A DNA stretch of 64,000 nucleotides. It comes from Vibrio hepatarius. Its GTDB lineage: Bacteria; Pseudomonadota; Gammaproteobacteria; Enterobacterales; Vibrionaceae. The translations under genes were made by a program, and so were the position numbers. The DNA is taken from assembly GCF_018860525.1 (NCBI RefSeq), contig NZ_JAHKPM010000069.1:1-64000 (forward strand). The letters run 5' to 3'. This document shows, in pieces, positions 18,720-30,650 of this stretch (position 1 is the first letter of the stretch; each line of letters opens with the position of its first letter). The notes beneath the pieces are model-generated. The model did not search any database. It was not told the DNA's origin and worked only from the letters and a program-made list of their open reading frames with translations.

Positions 18720-20648
18720 TTATTCCTCCAGATTGAGCTTACGGCTTGAGATCTCGTCTTGGATGTAGGAAACAAAATCATCCACTTTAAATTTACCGAG
18801 ATCCTTACCTTTACGAGTACGTACTGCTATTTCTCCGGCTTCCATTTCTTGGTCACCACAAACCAGCATATACGGCACACGCTTCAAAGTATGTTCGCGG
18901 ATTTTAAAGCCAATCTTCTCATTTCTCAAGTCTGCTTTAGCTCTAATTCCACATTTTTGTAGTTTTTGGGCCACTTCCTGAGCATAATTTGACTGTTTAT
19001 CAGTAATATTCATGATTACAGCTTGCTCTGGAGATAGCCATGTTGGGAAAAACCCAAAGTATTCTTCAATCAAAATACCGATGAATCGTTCCAGTGAACC
19101 CAAGATTGCGCGGTGAATCATCACCGGTACTTGACGTTCATTGTTTTCATCAACGTATGTCGCACCTAGACGGCTCGGTAGATTGAAATCGAGTTGAACC
19201 GTACCACACTGCCACGCACGATCAAGACAATCATGCAAGGTAAACTCGATCTTAGGTCCGTAAAACGCTCCTTCACCTTCTTGAATTTCATATGGGATCT
19301 CCATAGATTCAAGAGACTTCTGAAGCGCTTTCTCAGATTCATCCCAAATTTCATCTGAACCAACACGTTTTTCTGGTCGAGTAGACAGCTTGACAACGAT
19401 ATTGTCAAAACCGAATGTCTGGTATGTATCGTATACCATCTTGATGCAAGAAGTCACTTCTTCTTGTATCTGACTCTCAGTACAGAAAATATGAGCATCA
19501 TCCTGAGTGAAGCCACGCACACGCATAATACCATGTAATGCACCTGATGGCTCATTACGGTGACATGAACCAAACTCAGCCATTCTTAATGGCAAATCAC
19601 GGTATGATTTCAGACCTTGGTTGAAAATCTGTACATGCCCAGGACAGTTCATCGGTTTAAGGGCGTAATCTCGATTTTCTGAAGCCGTGGTAAACATGGC
19701 TTCAGCATATTTATCCCAGTGGCCAGAACGCTCCCAAAGTACACGGTCCATAATAAGTGGACCTTTTACTTCTTGATAACCGTATTCAGTCAGTTTCTCA
19801 CGTACAAAAACTTCAAGATCACGGAAAATTGACCAGCCATTATGGTGCCAGAACACCATACCTGGTGCTTCTTGCTGCATGTGGAACAAATCTAGCTGCT
19901 TACCGATTTTACGGTGATCACGCTTAGCCGCTTCTTCAAGACGAGTTAAGTGTGCTTTTAGCGCTTTCTTATCGTGGAAAGCCGTACCGTAGATACGCTG
20001 CAACATTTTATTATCACTGTTACCACGCCAGTATGCGCCTGCTACATTGAGTAACGTAAAATGCTGACAAAAACCCATATGTGGTACGTGAGGGCCACGA
20101 CACATATCAACGTATTCTTCATGATGGTAAAGCCCTGGACGGTCGTCACGTGCAACGTTTTCATCCAAAATTTCTATCTTGTAGGATTCACGACGCGTTT
20201 CGAACGTATCGCGTGCTTCCTGCCAGCTCACCTTTCTTTTGATAACTTGATACTTAGTTTTAGCCAGATCTTTCATGCGCTGTTCGATCTTTTCTAGATC
20301 TTCTTGCGTAAGAGAATGCTCTAAGTCGATATCATAATAAAAACCATTGTCTATAGTAGGACCGATCGCCATTTTAGCTTCAGGGTAAAGCTGCTTAATC
20401 GCGTGCCCCAAAAGGTGAGCACATGAGTGACGAACGATTTCTAGACCATCTACATCGTCTTTTATCGTAATGATTTCAAGGTTTGCATCTTGTTCAATGA
20501 GATCACATGCATCAACACGATTACCATCAATACGTCCAGCGATGGTTGCTTTCGCAAGACCCGGACCAATTGATTGAGCCACATCGAGAGTTGATACTGG
20601 ATTGTCAAATTGACGTTGACTGCCGTCAGGAAGAGTAATAATTGGCAT
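18720..20648 (-). CDS. thrS: Threonyl-tRNA synthetase
   Basis: 642 aa, the E. coli length. The N-terminal TGS domain (about 1-62) is followed by the editing domain with the [16 protein letters not shown] metal motif (about 75-90) and [10 protein letters not shown]. The class II catalytic core includes [23 protein letters not shown] (motif 1-2 region) and [18 protein letters not shown] (motif 3). The anticodon-binding domain forms the C-terminus. It charges tRNA-Thr in the cytoplasm. AAGGA ends 8 nt before the ATG. It is the first gene of the operon with infC, rpmI and rplT, an order shared with E. coli. Confidence 0.98.
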   Translation of the reverse strand: MPIITLPDGSQRQFDNPVSTLDVAQSIGPGLAKATIAGRIDGNRVDACDLIEQDANLEIITIKDDVDGLEIVRHSCAHLLGHAIKQLYPEAKMAIGPTIDNGFYYDIDLEHSLTQEDLEKIEQRMKDLAKTKYQVIKRKVSWQEARDTFETRRESYKIEILDENVARDDRPGLYHHEEYVDMCRGPHVPHMGFCQHFTLLNVAGAYWRGNSDNKMLQRIYGTAFHDKKALKAHLTRLEEAAKRDHRKIGKQLDLFHMQQEAPGMVFWHHNGWSIFRDLEVFVREKLTEYGYQEVKGPLIMDRVLWERSGHWDKYAEAMFTTASENRDYALKPMNCPGHVQIFNQGLKSYRDLPLRMAEFGSCHRNEPSGALHGIMRVRGFTQDDAHIFCTESQIQEEVTSCIKMVYDTYQTFGFDNIVVKLSTRPEKRVGSDEIWDESEKALQKSLESMEIPYEIQEGEGAFYGPKIEFTLHDCLDRAWQCGTVQLDFNLPSRLGATYVDENNERQVPVMIHRAILGSLERFIGILIEEYFGFFPTWLSPEQAVIMNITDKQSNYAQEVAQKLQKCGIRAKADLRNEKIGFKIREHTLKRVPYMLVCGDQEMEAGEIAVRTRKGKDLGKFKVDDFVSYIQDEISSRKLNLEE

Positions 20649-20915
20649 TTAATTGTCCTTACAGTGGTGTTGCACACCAAGCAACACTTGATTTATTTAT
20701 ATTTCTTTAAATAACAATATGTTAAATAAAGAAAACTAAGATTGATAAATGTTGGATCACTTTTAGGAACAAATACAGATGAACCTCTCAATGAGCCAAG
20801 CACGAATACTAATGTATTCTGTGTGAAAAAGACACTGATAAAAACGCTATCTCTCAAGTAAAATTAAAGGATTGTAGATATATAAAAGCTTATTAACCAA
20901 CGCATAAAGCTTCAA

Positions 20916-23900
20916 TCAATCCATATTTCTTCCTGCCATCAATTTTGACAATCTTAAATACAGAGGATCAAAATTTATTCTGGCTGGCAGCTTCGTTAAT
21001 TTATCAAGTATTAGTATTCGACGTACTTCTTTTTCTCTAGCAGAGTGTGATGATGGTACATCATCAAACTTACCAACCGCTTCGACAAAATCAGTTTCAG
21101 TTGCTATCTCTTTTTCATACAGTCCACGACGTGAAGAAGCCTGACTAAAAAGGGATATATTGTCTTCTGATATTCCCATTTTTTCCAGACAGACTTTGGT
21201 TTCTATTTCGAGCATTTCAGGACTTCTTTGCATACTGGATACCGTTGTAGCTCCAGCAGCTACGCCATACAATAAAACTAACTTCAAAACCTGATAAAAT
21301 TCATTATCCTTGATAGTGCCCGATATACACTCTTCAACTAAAACGATAATCTCACCAGTCAACGTTAATATCACAATTCCTTCTAAGGCTTCCATTACAG
21401 TTGTCGTTTTATCATGGCTGTTATAAAAATTTTTGAGTCTTTTAAACAAGTTTGTTTTACGTTCAACGCTGACTCCATAGCGATTTATAACACTTTGCAT
21501 ATCCACACTTTGACTGTTTATTCTCGGTAGACCGTCTCCCTTTTGGGCCAATAGTTTAGTAAGGGCTGACATTTCTGGGCGTTCTCTGGCAATTCGAGTC
21601 ACCCCCTCTATCGCTTCATCAGGATAGTTTTCAATCGTTTGCTTCGCCTGCGCTAATTCACGACCTTTTAGTTGCATTGATGCCCTTTTCAATAAAAGTC
21701 GTTTCATCGCTTTCGCCGTTAACTGCGCGCCGCCTCCGCCGAGTGCTTCCCCTCCAATTGACACTAAAGTTTTTACTATTATGCCTTTCATTAATTTTTC
21801 TTTTTCTGCTGGCTCATCCTCAACCCCTAATAATCCAATATCTAGGGCAGTATCAGTGATAAAAGTTGTCGCTATGCCTGCAATGATCCCTGCCGATAGT
21901 CCAGGAAACATGATCGCTAAAACAGAGGCAATGGTGTAACCAGCAATCCTTAAAGGGGTTCGCCACCACTCAATCGTATCTTTCCACCATTCTTCATTAT
22001 ATGAGACCACTTCGTCGTCCCATTCCGTTAGATAACTATCTTTAATGTCTTCAAAGATTTTATTGGCAAATGCACTCCCAGCGTTAGGGTTGAAGACCCT
22101 TTCCTCGGATGCTTCATTGGACCTTCTCCATGTAAAACTTTTGTGTAGTCTAAGGAGAGAAACAAAGTCGTTCATTCCAGCTTTGAAGTTTACAGCGCCT
22201 ATGTATTGGTTCACCTTAGAGTCATCAGAGAGATGGTCTTTGAAAAATTGGTTATAGGGCTTATGTCGATTTCTCAGTTGAAATATCTCACTAAGCTTTA
22301 ATATTTCCATCTCCGTCGGGCTTTCAAAACCAAATGCCGTTCTCATGCAATATTGAGATACTCGTCTTAGTGCTTCATCCAGATCTGGCATGGTAATATT
22401 TCCACCCTGAGATGATAACCATTGCGCGTAACGATCAATGTCTCTCATAGCACCCATCCACCCTGAATCGGTGATGGGGATATTTCTTATTTCCTCGCTA
22501 TTTTTCGAATAAAAACCCAGAGAAAACGACACCCTAAAATCTTGGGAACGGTATAGCCTAAGTTTGTCAATAAAGTTTCTAGGGATAGGGATGACTATGG
22601 ATAATCTCAAATTAACTAATAGCCCCTCTGTCGTTGTCGATTGCTGTTGAGTTAGAGGAACAAATATCAAGTCAGGATTTGATACTCCTTCTTCTCCAAT
22701 ATAATCAGCGGTTCCAAAACTGGCTTTTCTTTCACCACGAGAAAACTCATCCAACCAACCTCTGATCTCGCTCTTTTGGTTCTCATCAACCTCCCCTCCA
22801 CCAATCGATATATCCATTAGTGCTAAAAGCTTCAGGTGGGTATCAATCTTATCAACAATGAAAGACCGATTGTCAGTCAGCGTGTTGTCAACCTTTTCGG
22901 CGTACTTTTCATCAAGGCCTAAGTTCAAAATACGGTCAATCGTAGCCTGTTGCTCGTGCCTATATGGAAAAAAAACAGCATTATAATGTCTTCGTGCCAA
23001 ATCGCCTGCTGACAAACTTTTCTTTTTCGGCAAAATCACACCGGTTGTGGCGTGATCAGAAAACACTCTTACCGCTGCCTGCCCGTCAGGAAAAACAAAT
23101 AGACTTTGCAGTAGAGCGTCAATTTCTGGAGAGTCACCTTTTTGCAGCGTGAACGTGTCTTCGGGGAATTGGTATATTCGGTTACTTTGTCTAACGTAAA
23201 CGATGACTCGGCCTTCTATTCCACGGTAACAGTAGGCCCTCACGACTCTGGTTGTATCGTCTGTATTGACCGACTTTCCAACCATATACATAAATAACTC
23301 GTCAAAATGTCGCTCGGCATTTAAAGCCCCTGGATAGAGAGAGGTCAGCATAGATCTAAAATAACCTATGTCTTCTAACCAAGTGGGGCCCCGACTAAGT
23401 GATGATGCCATATCCGCTGTTCTATGGAAGTATGGGGCTATTTCTTCATACCCTTCAAGACTAAAATCGGGTTTTACTGGTGGGTTCAATTTCGATAAAG
23501 CGTCAGTGATAAAATGCGACCGACTTAGTACTTTGTCTAAGTACCTTGGACTTGAATGTTCAACAATTGTTGCGAGAGGTATTGTTGGATAATATTTTTG
23601 TGAGTAAAGCTTTTCAAAAGGCCCTTCATCGAATCCTCCAGCCTGGACAAGCACAGTATAGGCACTTTTTAAATCATGGGTCGCTTCTACCTGACTATTG
23701 TTCATTAACACTACATCTTGAGTCCATATATCGCCTCGAGTCAATCGGATCATTGTATCCGATATGTCGTCAAATACATGACCTACATTGATAAGCTTTC
23801 CTTTTTGTTCTGACCCTTGTTTTGTTTTTTCTTCATCCAGTTCGATAAAAAACTTAACCATCACATCCTCTTCTCCAAAATTGATACTGGGTAAAGAAAC

Positions 23901-24869
23901 AGAGGACAAAAGCGATGTATGCACAATCGCATAGTCAACAAATGTGGCCCATTTGCTGTGTTGGATTTTTGCTTTTTCGCTGAAAATCCGATCGGATCCC
24001 CAAGATAGTTTGCGGTCAATAGACGTGATAACATTTTCTTCAAATGAAGTTATATCTTGTCTTGGGCTTATTTTATATAACTGCCTAAACCTCCCCTTGA
24101 AGGCCAACTCTTCTGCATTATCAAGCTTAAATTCTTCTCTTTCTGTCAGCATTAGAGCTTTTCGTTCTTCCAATTGAGCTAATGCTGTTTGGTATAAGTT
24201 CAGTTCACGCGAGGTAAGTGTTAGCAATCTATTCTGTATTGCGATTATTTTTTTGTTTGTTATCTCAATTTGAGAGTCGAGTAAATCTTCAATAGCATCA
24301 AGAAGTATTTTTTTCTTAAACTGCCCTTCTACTTCTATTTCTGGTGTATTGAGCGATAAATATAAAAGCTCTTCTTTGAGTTGGTTAACAGGCACAATCG
24401 AATTGAGCGAAGAATTAATAATGTCATTATTGATTTTTTCTTCCTGAAGTAAAATAAGCTCACTTCTTAATATATTTCGGGCTTGTATCGCCTCTTGTCT
24501 TTTTCTCCATTCATTATTTTCAGCTTCCGTGTGACCTAAACTCTCATAACGTTCAAAATCATCATCTTTATCCTCTATTCTTAGCTCTAAACGATTAATA
24601 AGTTCAATTTTTTCTGCGATTTTGCTATTCAAAGAAGAAATTTTGTTCGGTTCATTCAATGAAATGACAGACTCAGGAGAGGCAACACCATCAAGTTCCG
24701 ACACCCTCGATAAGTCTTGCTTTTTACTTTCTTCAACTAATCCATGCCAAGAAGAAGTCAACGGTGTGGGGGTGTTTTCCACATCAGAGTCAGCAGTTAA
24801 AACCCCAGTATGTACCTCTGTAGATAAGTCTTGGCTCGATATTAGAGTGGGTATTACTTCCTTTGCCAT
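20916..24869 (-). CDS. 1317-aa protein of unknown family, candidate toxin or effector
   Basis: I do not recognise this protein. Residues 1-75 are Ser/Thr/Glu-rich and probably disordered, with no signal peptide. Residues about 78-160 and 185-255 are predicted coiled coil. A long globular middle follows. Around residues 965-1010 there is a Trp-rich stretch (EEWWKDTIEWWRTPLRIAG) leading into a strongly hydrophobic hairpin-like segment (ASVLAIMFPGLSAGIIAGIA) and a charged helix with GGEALGGGG. A second hydrophobic pair (VILTLTGEIIVLVEECI, LKLVLLYGVAAGATT) lies near 1180-1230. A coiled-coil front, a large middle and late hydrophobic hairpins resemble large single-chain toxins and the DUF6543-type proteins of Pseudomonas, but I see no catalytic motif. 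It stands alone between thrS and a DUF481 gene and has a weak Shine-Dalgarno sequence. Confidence 0.8.
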   Translation of the reverse strand: MAKEVIPTLISSQDLSTEVHTGVLTADSDVENTPTPLTSSWHGLVEESKKQDLSRVSELDGVASPESVISLNEPNKISSLNSKIAEKIELINRLELRIEDKDDDFERYESLGHTEAENNEWRKRQEAIQARNILRSELILLQEEKINNDIINSSLNSIVPVNQLKEELLYLSLNTPEIEVEGQFKKKILLDAIEDLLDSQIEITNKKIIAIQNRLLTLTSRELNLYQTALAQLEERKALMLTEREEFKLDNAEELAFKGRFRQLYKISPRQDITSFEENVITSIDRKLSWGSDRIFSEKAKIQHSKWATFVDYAIVHTSLLSSVSLPSINFGEEDVMVKFFIELDEEKTKQGSEQKGKLINVGHVFDDISDTMIRLTRGDIWTQDVVLMNNSQVEATHDLKSAYTVLVQAGGFDEGPFEKLYSQKYYPTIPLATIVEHSSPRYLDKVLSRSHFITDALSKLNPPVKPDFSLEGYEEIAPYFHRTADMASSLSRGPTWLEDIGYFRSMLTSLYPGALNAERHFDELFMYMVGKSVNTDDTTRVVRAYCYRGIEGRVIVYVRQSNRIYQFPEDTFTLQKGDSPEIDALLQSLFVFPDGQAAVRVFSDHATTGVILPKKKSLSAGDLARRHYNAVFFPYRHEQQATIDRILNLGLDEKYAEKVDNTLTDNRSFIVDKIDTHLKLLALMDISIGGGEVDENQKSEIRGWLDEFSRGERKASFGTADYIGEEGVSNPDLIFVPLTQQQSTTTEGLLVNLRLSIVIPIPRNFIDKLRLYRSQDFRVSFSLGFYSKNSEEIRNIPITDSGWMGAMRDIDRYAQWLSSQGGNITMPDLDEALRRVSQYCMRTAFGFESPTEMEILKLSEIFQLRNRHKPYNQFFKDHLSDDSKVNQYIGAVNFKAGMNDFVSLLRLHKSFTWRRSNEASEERVFNPNAGSAFANKIFEDIKDSYLTEWDDEVVSYNEEWWKDTIEWWRTPLRIAGYTIASVLAIMFPGLSAGIIAGIATTFITDTALDIGLLGVEDEPAEKEKLMKGIIVKTLVSIGGEALGGGGAQLTAKAMKRLLLKRASMQLKGRELAQAKQTIENYPDEAIEGVTRIARERPEMSALTKLLAQKGDGLPRINSQSVDMQSVINRYGVSVERKTNLFKRLKNFYNSHDKTTTVMEALEGIVILTLTGEIIVLVEECISGTIKDNEFYQVLKLVLLYGVAAGATTVSSMQRSPEMLEIETKVCLEKMGISEDNISLFSQASSRRGLYEKEIATETDFVEAVGKFDDVPSSHSAREKEVRRILILDKLTKLPARINFDPLYLRLSKLMAGRNMD

Positions 24870-25053
24870 AAATTAGCATTCTCAAAAGATCAAATTTGTT
24901 TACAGTCTATCTACATGAAAAGTAGTAATATTGTAAATAACAATCGAGTGGAAAACTCGATTTGATATCTTATTTATCATACAAATTGAATCCGCATAAA
25001 TTCAGAGAGCACTGAATAAGAAAGAAGACTAAGAAAAAACTTCATAACAAAAT

Positions 25054-25085
25054 TACGCACTCAAACAATATTGCTTGAGTGCGTA
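25054..25085 (-). terminator. Terminator downstream of the DUF481 gene
   Basis: A perfect 11-bp inverted repeat TACGCACTCAA / TTGAGTGCGTA with a 10-base loop, 23 bp after the minus-strand stop at 25109. On that strand it is followed by a T-rich but interrupted tract (AATTTTGTT). Confidence 0.65.
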
Positions 25086-25108
25086 TAAACAGGAGATTGT
25101 AAATAGAG

Positions 25109-26233
25109 TTACAGTTCGTAACTCAGGCCAACGAGCATTTTATAGTCGTCTTTTTCTGGTACTTTGCCGTCTGAATCAGCGGTTGGATCAGAAACATGGT
25201 CCCATACACCATCTATGCTAAGATCTAGATCACCCACTAAGTCAATATCGAAACCTATAGAATTAGTATGATGAACCCCGCCCGACTCTTCACTCTCCCA
25301 GACCATATTGTAGTCATAAGAAAAGTCGATATTTTTGGTAAGTTCATAGTCAAAATTTGAGTCCAGCTTGAATGCGCCACTATTTGCGGTCGATGAATTA
25401 CCCTCTTCTACCGTAATAAATTTGGTGTAGGTATAGGCAGGACCAATAGTCACGTCCCATTCAGTGGTGTCATTAGCGATAAAGAAGTAACCGACACCCA
25501 TTGAGGCTGTGATTTTATAATCTAAGTTCTGAAACTCATCGTTTTCAGCTTTAAGATCTAGGGGTCTGAAGAACAATTTGTTATCAACATAAATATCATA
25601 AGAACCACTCACTTTGGAGTTGTTGGCAGTTTTTTCATCATTCGATTCTTTGGTTTCATGACTGGCATTGAGCTGGGTTCTTGACTCGACAGTATTGCGC
25701 TCTGCATCAATATCTCCATGCAACGTAAACTCATCTGTGTTACCACTGCTCATGTCCATACCAAAAGTAAACTCTGCATCCCACTGCTCTGAATCCTTTT
25801 CATTACCACGGTATATAGATACAACTTCAGTAACAGGAAAAGACATCTCTTGATCAACGTTCGTCAGATAAAGCTTGTTGCTACGAATCGATAAGTAGCC
25901 GTCATAAATAGCCCCGTCAGCTGTACGAATAGTAAAGTAACCTGCAGTTTGGAGCTCTTGGATATCACCAAGTTCAATTTCCTGATCGCCAAGATCATCA
26001 CTATCAAACTCAATTTCTTGCTTATAAGAATTTGAATCTTTTTTAATCGTACCGTTAAGCTCTCCCTTGATCACTTCTCCTGACTTGAGCTTTACCCAAT
26101 CATCATTGTCTTCAAAGTATACCGTTTGGCTATTAGGCTCATCGATCACTTGTTCTGCTAATTGCTCTTTTGCAAAAGCACTAGACTGTACAGCACAAAT
26201 AGCAATAAATAATGTTGTAGATTGTAATTTCAT
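25109..26233 (-). CDS. DUF481 family outer-membrane protein
   Basis: 374 aa from the ATG at complement 26231-26233, which begins a signal peptide (MKLQSTTLFIAICAVQSSAFA-KE); the frame extends 24 codons further but without a plausible start. Residues about 30-150 form a beta-rich soluble part with repeated motifs on converting residues to surface loops (GEVIKGELNGTIKK, DGAIYDGYLSIRSNKLYL). The second half is the DUF481 beta-barrel, alternating strands such as WDAEFTFGMDMSSGNTDEFTLHG, and the protein ends KMLVGLSYEL. Proteins of this family (for example YdiY) lie in the outer membrane and have no established function. It is divergent from an MFS transporter gene, with a terminator downstream. 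Confidence 0.8.
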   Translation of the reverse strand: MKLQSTTLFIAICAVQSSAFAKEQLAEQVIDEPNSQTVYFEDNDDWVKLKSGEVIKGELNGTIKKDSNSYKQEIEFDSDDLGDQEIELGDIQELQTAGYFTIRTADGAIYDGYLSIRSNKLYLTNVDQEMSFPVTEVVSIYRGNEKDSEQWDAEFTFGMDMSSGNTDEFTLHGDIDAERNTVESRTQLNASHETKESNDEKTANNSKVSGSYDIYVDNKLFFRPLDLKAENDEFQNLDYKITASMGVGYFFIANDTTEWDVTIGPAYTYTKFITVEEGNSSTANSGAFKLDSNFDYELTKNIDFSYDYNMVWESEESGGVHHTNSIGFDIDLVGDLDLSIDGVWDHVSDPTADSDGKVPEKDDYKMLVGLSYEL

Positions 26234-26613
26234 ATCAATATATCTGTATAGTTTTACACCATTTAACCTAGCAACAATAAATAGATAGTCATTAATTATT
26301 GTCATAAGTAAGAAAAGCTCATGTCAATCTTGTCAGACCACATTCAGAAAATTTACCCACGAAGTACAAACTTAGGCCTGTATGCTTGCTCTTGATATCA
26401 AAGTATTAACCTTCTTAAGCAAGAAAAACGAAATATTTTCCATCACACACAATTAGCTCCTATGCTGAGAGAATAATGTATAAATAGTTTTATCTTTAAT
26501 GTAGATATGAGGTCATAGAAAGCATTAGCCAGAATGGGGAATTTAGTAGCTTTTTTCAATAATTTAAGCTCTAAATCCCTAAAAACTCAGCCATATGGTA
26601 GAAGGGATTAATC
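26234..26613. other. Divergent intergenic region
   Basis: 380 bp between the divergent DUF481 and MFS genes. It must hold both promoters. I see no hairpin terminator, RNA gene or ORF with a ribosome-binding site here. Confidence 0.4.
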
Positions 26614-28419
26614 ATGCCGATTTATCCAGCAACACTTTTGTTCATTAGCTCATTTCTCTTGATGGGTAGTCATGGCTTGAGTGGTATTTTATTGCCTGTG
26701 TCTCTTGCAGAAAGCAATATTAGTGTCGAAATCATCGGCTTTATCCTTTCTATGTACTCGGTAGGTTTTTTACTCGGCGCAATTCTTGGTAAACGTATTT
26801 TACGCCGAATTGGCTTAGTCCGGACATTCGCGATGTGTGGAAGCTTAGGGGCCAGCGCTATCCTAACTATGGGATTAAATGCCGACATGTGGATTTGGGT
26901 GCTGATGCGGTCCTTAATGGGATTTTGTATCGCTTGTGCTACAGCAACATTGGATGTTTGGTTTAATAGCGTTTCAACCCAATCAAATCGAGGAAAACTT
27001 CTTGCTATTAATCAGATAGTTATTCTAAGCGCTATTACAATTGGCCAATTTGGTCTTGTGATAGCAGCACCAAGTGAAATTACTCTTTTTCTGATCTGCG
27101 GTGTGTTGTTTAGTATATCAGTGACTCCTGTCATCTTCGTGGCACAATTTGAGCCCAGTATCGAGTCAATACCAACCATTCCACTCAAAGCAATCTACAC
27201 TATTTCTCCGTTGGGATTCATCACCTGTTTTGTATGTGGTGTTTTATACTCCACTTTAATCAATATGTTGCCTGTTTATGCCGGTGGTGTCGGACTAAAT
27301 GGATTCGAACTCTCTATGTTTATGGGCGCTGCAACTGCAGGGGGGATTTTACTCCAAATCCCAATAGGCCATCTTTCTGACCGCTTTGAAAGACGTAAGG
27401 TGATTTTAGGCAGCAGTTTTGTGCTCGCAATCGTGTGCTTTGCTTTACCCGTTTCAATTGAGTGGCAATCCCCAATCGCACCTTTTTTTCTCGCTGCAAT
27501 GACAATGGGTCTAATTGCCTGCCTTTACCCATTAAGCATTGCAGAAGCCTTCGATCACTCAATGAAAACTCAACTTGTACCTGTAGTCTCTGGTCTCCTT
27601 TGCATCTATGCTATAGGCGCAATTATTGGCCCTTACACAGCATCTTTATTAATGGGTAGTATTGACCAAAGTGCGTTATTTACTTTTGTCATTATGGTCG
27701 ATTTGGCACTGATTACATTTATTATTTACCGAATGTCAGAGCGCGAAGCCCTCCCTGTTGAGGAACAGGAAACATTTGTTATGCACACTCCGGCTTCCGT
27801 TCACGGAGAGCTTGACCCTCGCACTGACTACCAAGACAGCTCAGTTAAGTGGGAAACAGCACTCTTGCAGATCGATCAACTTACGGCTTCAAGCCCTATT
27901 AATGCCATCACTTTCATTCGTAGCCTTGTGAATAAGCAGCCTCAGTGGGCAATTTCTCTAGTGGAACGGACAGGTAAAATTGACAATATTGATACGACAC
28001 ATATGTTTCGGTCGCTCGCTCTTACGCACCCCGAGTTATCACTTGATATAGCTAACCAACTTGCCAGTTCTGACGATAACCAAATAGAAGATCTCGTAAT
28101 ATGGCTGGCCGAAAAACAACCTGAAAATGTGTCAGCCATACTCACAGCCATGACGGAATCTATTGACTCCGACCAACGGGCCATAAGTGATACTACTGTG
28201 GCAAACCCACCTGAACAACCCGTTCAAACTTATCAAGAAATAGTGGCAAGCGAAGGCCAAGCAGAAGAGGTCGATATATCACAGCCCCCTGTTTATGAAA
28301 CGATGAATGAGTGGAATATTCTAGCTGTATCAGAAAATCCTCTCCAAAATGCTCATGATATTAGCGACGTTGTGGAACACCAAGTGCATAAAAATGATTT
28401 TGGACCCGGCCCTTCTTAA
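26614..28419 (+). CDS. MFS transporter (YcaD-like) with a 200-aa cytoplasmic tail
   Basis: 601 aa. Residues 1 to about 375 form twelve hydrophobic segments with the MFS loop 2-3 motif (GAILGKRILRRIGLVRTF) and a second copy after TM8 (IGHLSDRFERRKVILG). This layout resembles YcaD-type carriers. From about residue 385 the protein is hydrophilic: a helical segment with repeated patterns (INAITFIRSLVNKQPQWAI..., LALTHPELSLDIANQLAS, IWLAEKQPENVSAILTAM) like short HEAT-type repeats, then a Pro/Glu-rich end. Most MFS proteins stop near 400 residues, so the tail may bind a partner. The substrate is unknown. AAGGGA precedes the ATG. Confidence 0.82.
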   Translation: MPIYPATLLFISSFLLMGSHGLSGILLPVSLAESNISVEIIGFILSMYSVGFLLGAILGKRILRRIGLVRTFAMCGSLGASAILTMGLNADMWIWVLMRSLMGFCIACATATLDVWFNSVSTQSNRGKLLAINQIVILSAITIGQFGLVIAAPSEITLFLICGVLFSISVTPVIFVAQFEPSIESIPTIPLKAIYTISPLGFITCFVCGVLYSTLINMLPVYAGGVGLNGFELSMFMGAATAGGILLQIPIGHLSDRFERRKVILGSSFVLAIVCFALPVSIEWQSPIAPFFLAAMTMGLIACLYPLSIAEAFDHSMKTQLVPVVSGLLCIYAIGAIIGPYTASLLMGSIDQSALFTFVIMVDLALITFIIYRMSEREALPVEEQETFVMHTPASVHGELDPRTDYQDSSVKWETALLQIDQLTASSPINAITFIRSLVNKQPQWAISLVERTGKIDNIDTTHMFRSLALTHPELSLDIANQLASSDDNQIEDLVIWLAEKQPENVSAILTAMTESIDSDQRAISDTTVANPPEQPVQTYQEIVASEGQAEEVDISQPPVYETMNEWNILAVSENPLQNAHDISDVVEHQVHKNDFGPGPS

Positions 28420-28557
28420 GCTCTCGCTTATTTTACAGTAAGTTCTCAAAATAGTGAGATGCCAAACAAACTTTTACAAGACTTCACTAAAAACTGGGAA
28501 CTGCCTATTTTTCATGGTTAAATCTCAGATTAAAGCTCAATAAACACAGTTAGTTAA

Positions 28558-29727
<1,170 letters not shown>

Positions 29728-29793
29728 ACCCTCCTTTTTGATACTCATAGTCACCATAAATCAAGCTATGGTGGCTATGCTAGAGATAACGAT

Positions 29794-30633
29794 ATGAACT
29801 TAATCAATATCAGCCAGAGCAAAGTGGCTGGTGGCTGGCACAAACAATACAGCCACGAGTCAAGCAGCCTTAACTGCACAATGCGTTTTGCCTTATTTCT
29901 TCCACCAAATGCAAGCATGGCCTCTCCTGTGCCTGTCGTGTATTGGCTTTCTGGATTAACCTGCACCGACGAAAACTTCATGCAAAAAGCTGGGGCATTT
30001 AACACCGCAACCAAGCTTGGTCTCGCGATTGTCGCCCCCGATACTAGCCCGCGCGGTTATGATGTAGCGGACGATGAAGCATACGATTTGGGCAAAGGCG
30101 CTGGATTCTACCTAAATGCGACCCAAGAGCCTTGGTCTAAGCATTACCATATGTACGACTACATAGTAAAAGAGCTACCCTCGTTAATAGAGGCTAACTT
30201 TCCTGTGTCAAATATCAAAGCGATCTCAGGGCACAGTATGGGAGGACACGGCGCGTTAACCATTGGGTTGAACAACCCCGATAGCTTTACATCTATCTCA
30301 GCCTTTAGCCCAATTTGTAATCCAACACAGTGCCCTTGGGGACAAAAAGCGTTTAGCGCTTACCTTGGACAAGATCAGGAAACCTGGAAGACTTACGATG
30401 CTACGGAGCTACTCAAACAAAATTCATCACCGCTACCTATTTTGGTCGATCAAGGTGATACAGATGGCTTTTTGCACGAGCAATTAAAACCAGAATTACT
30501 GATTAGCTCCGCAAAAGTTCATAGTGCAAATCTTGAACTGCGTATGCAAAAAGGTTACGATCATAGTTACTATTTTATCTCCAGCTTTATTGACGATCAC
30601 CTGATGTTCCACGCGAAACATATGTCTAAATAA
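29794..30633 (+). CDS. frmB: S-formylglutathione hydrolase
   Basis: 279 aa alpha/beta hydrolase of the esterase D group, the usual length. Landmarks are WLSGLTCTDENFMQKAGA, the nucleophile elbow GHSMGGHGAL, the acid region LVDQGDTDGFL and the catalytic His in GYDHSYYFISSFIDDH. It hydrolyses S-formylglutathione to formate and glutathione, the second step of glutathione-dependent formaldehyde removal. The gene lies 66 bp after frmA and 17 bp before a GNAT acetyltransferase gene on the same strand, so co-transcription is likely. Confidence 0.96.
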   Translation: MNLINISQSKVAGGWHKQYSHESSSLNCTMRFALFLPPNASMASPVPVVYWLSGLTCTDENFMQKAGAFNTATKLGLAIVAPDTSPRGYDVADDEAYDLGKGAGFYLNATQEPWSKHYHMYDYIVKELPSLIEANFPVSNIKAISGHSMGGHGALTIGLNNPDSFTSISAFSPICNPTQCPWGQKAFSAYLGQDQETWKTYDATELLKQNSSPLPILVDQGDTDGFLHEQLKPELLISSAKVHSANLELRMQKGYDHSYYFISSFIDDHLMFHAKHMSK

Positions 30634-30650
30634 ACAGAGGTAGAGTGCAA

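Noticed and set aside
20649-20915. A riboswitch or attenuator upstream of thrS.
   Set aside because: I found no terminator/antiterminator pair or conserved motif in this leader.
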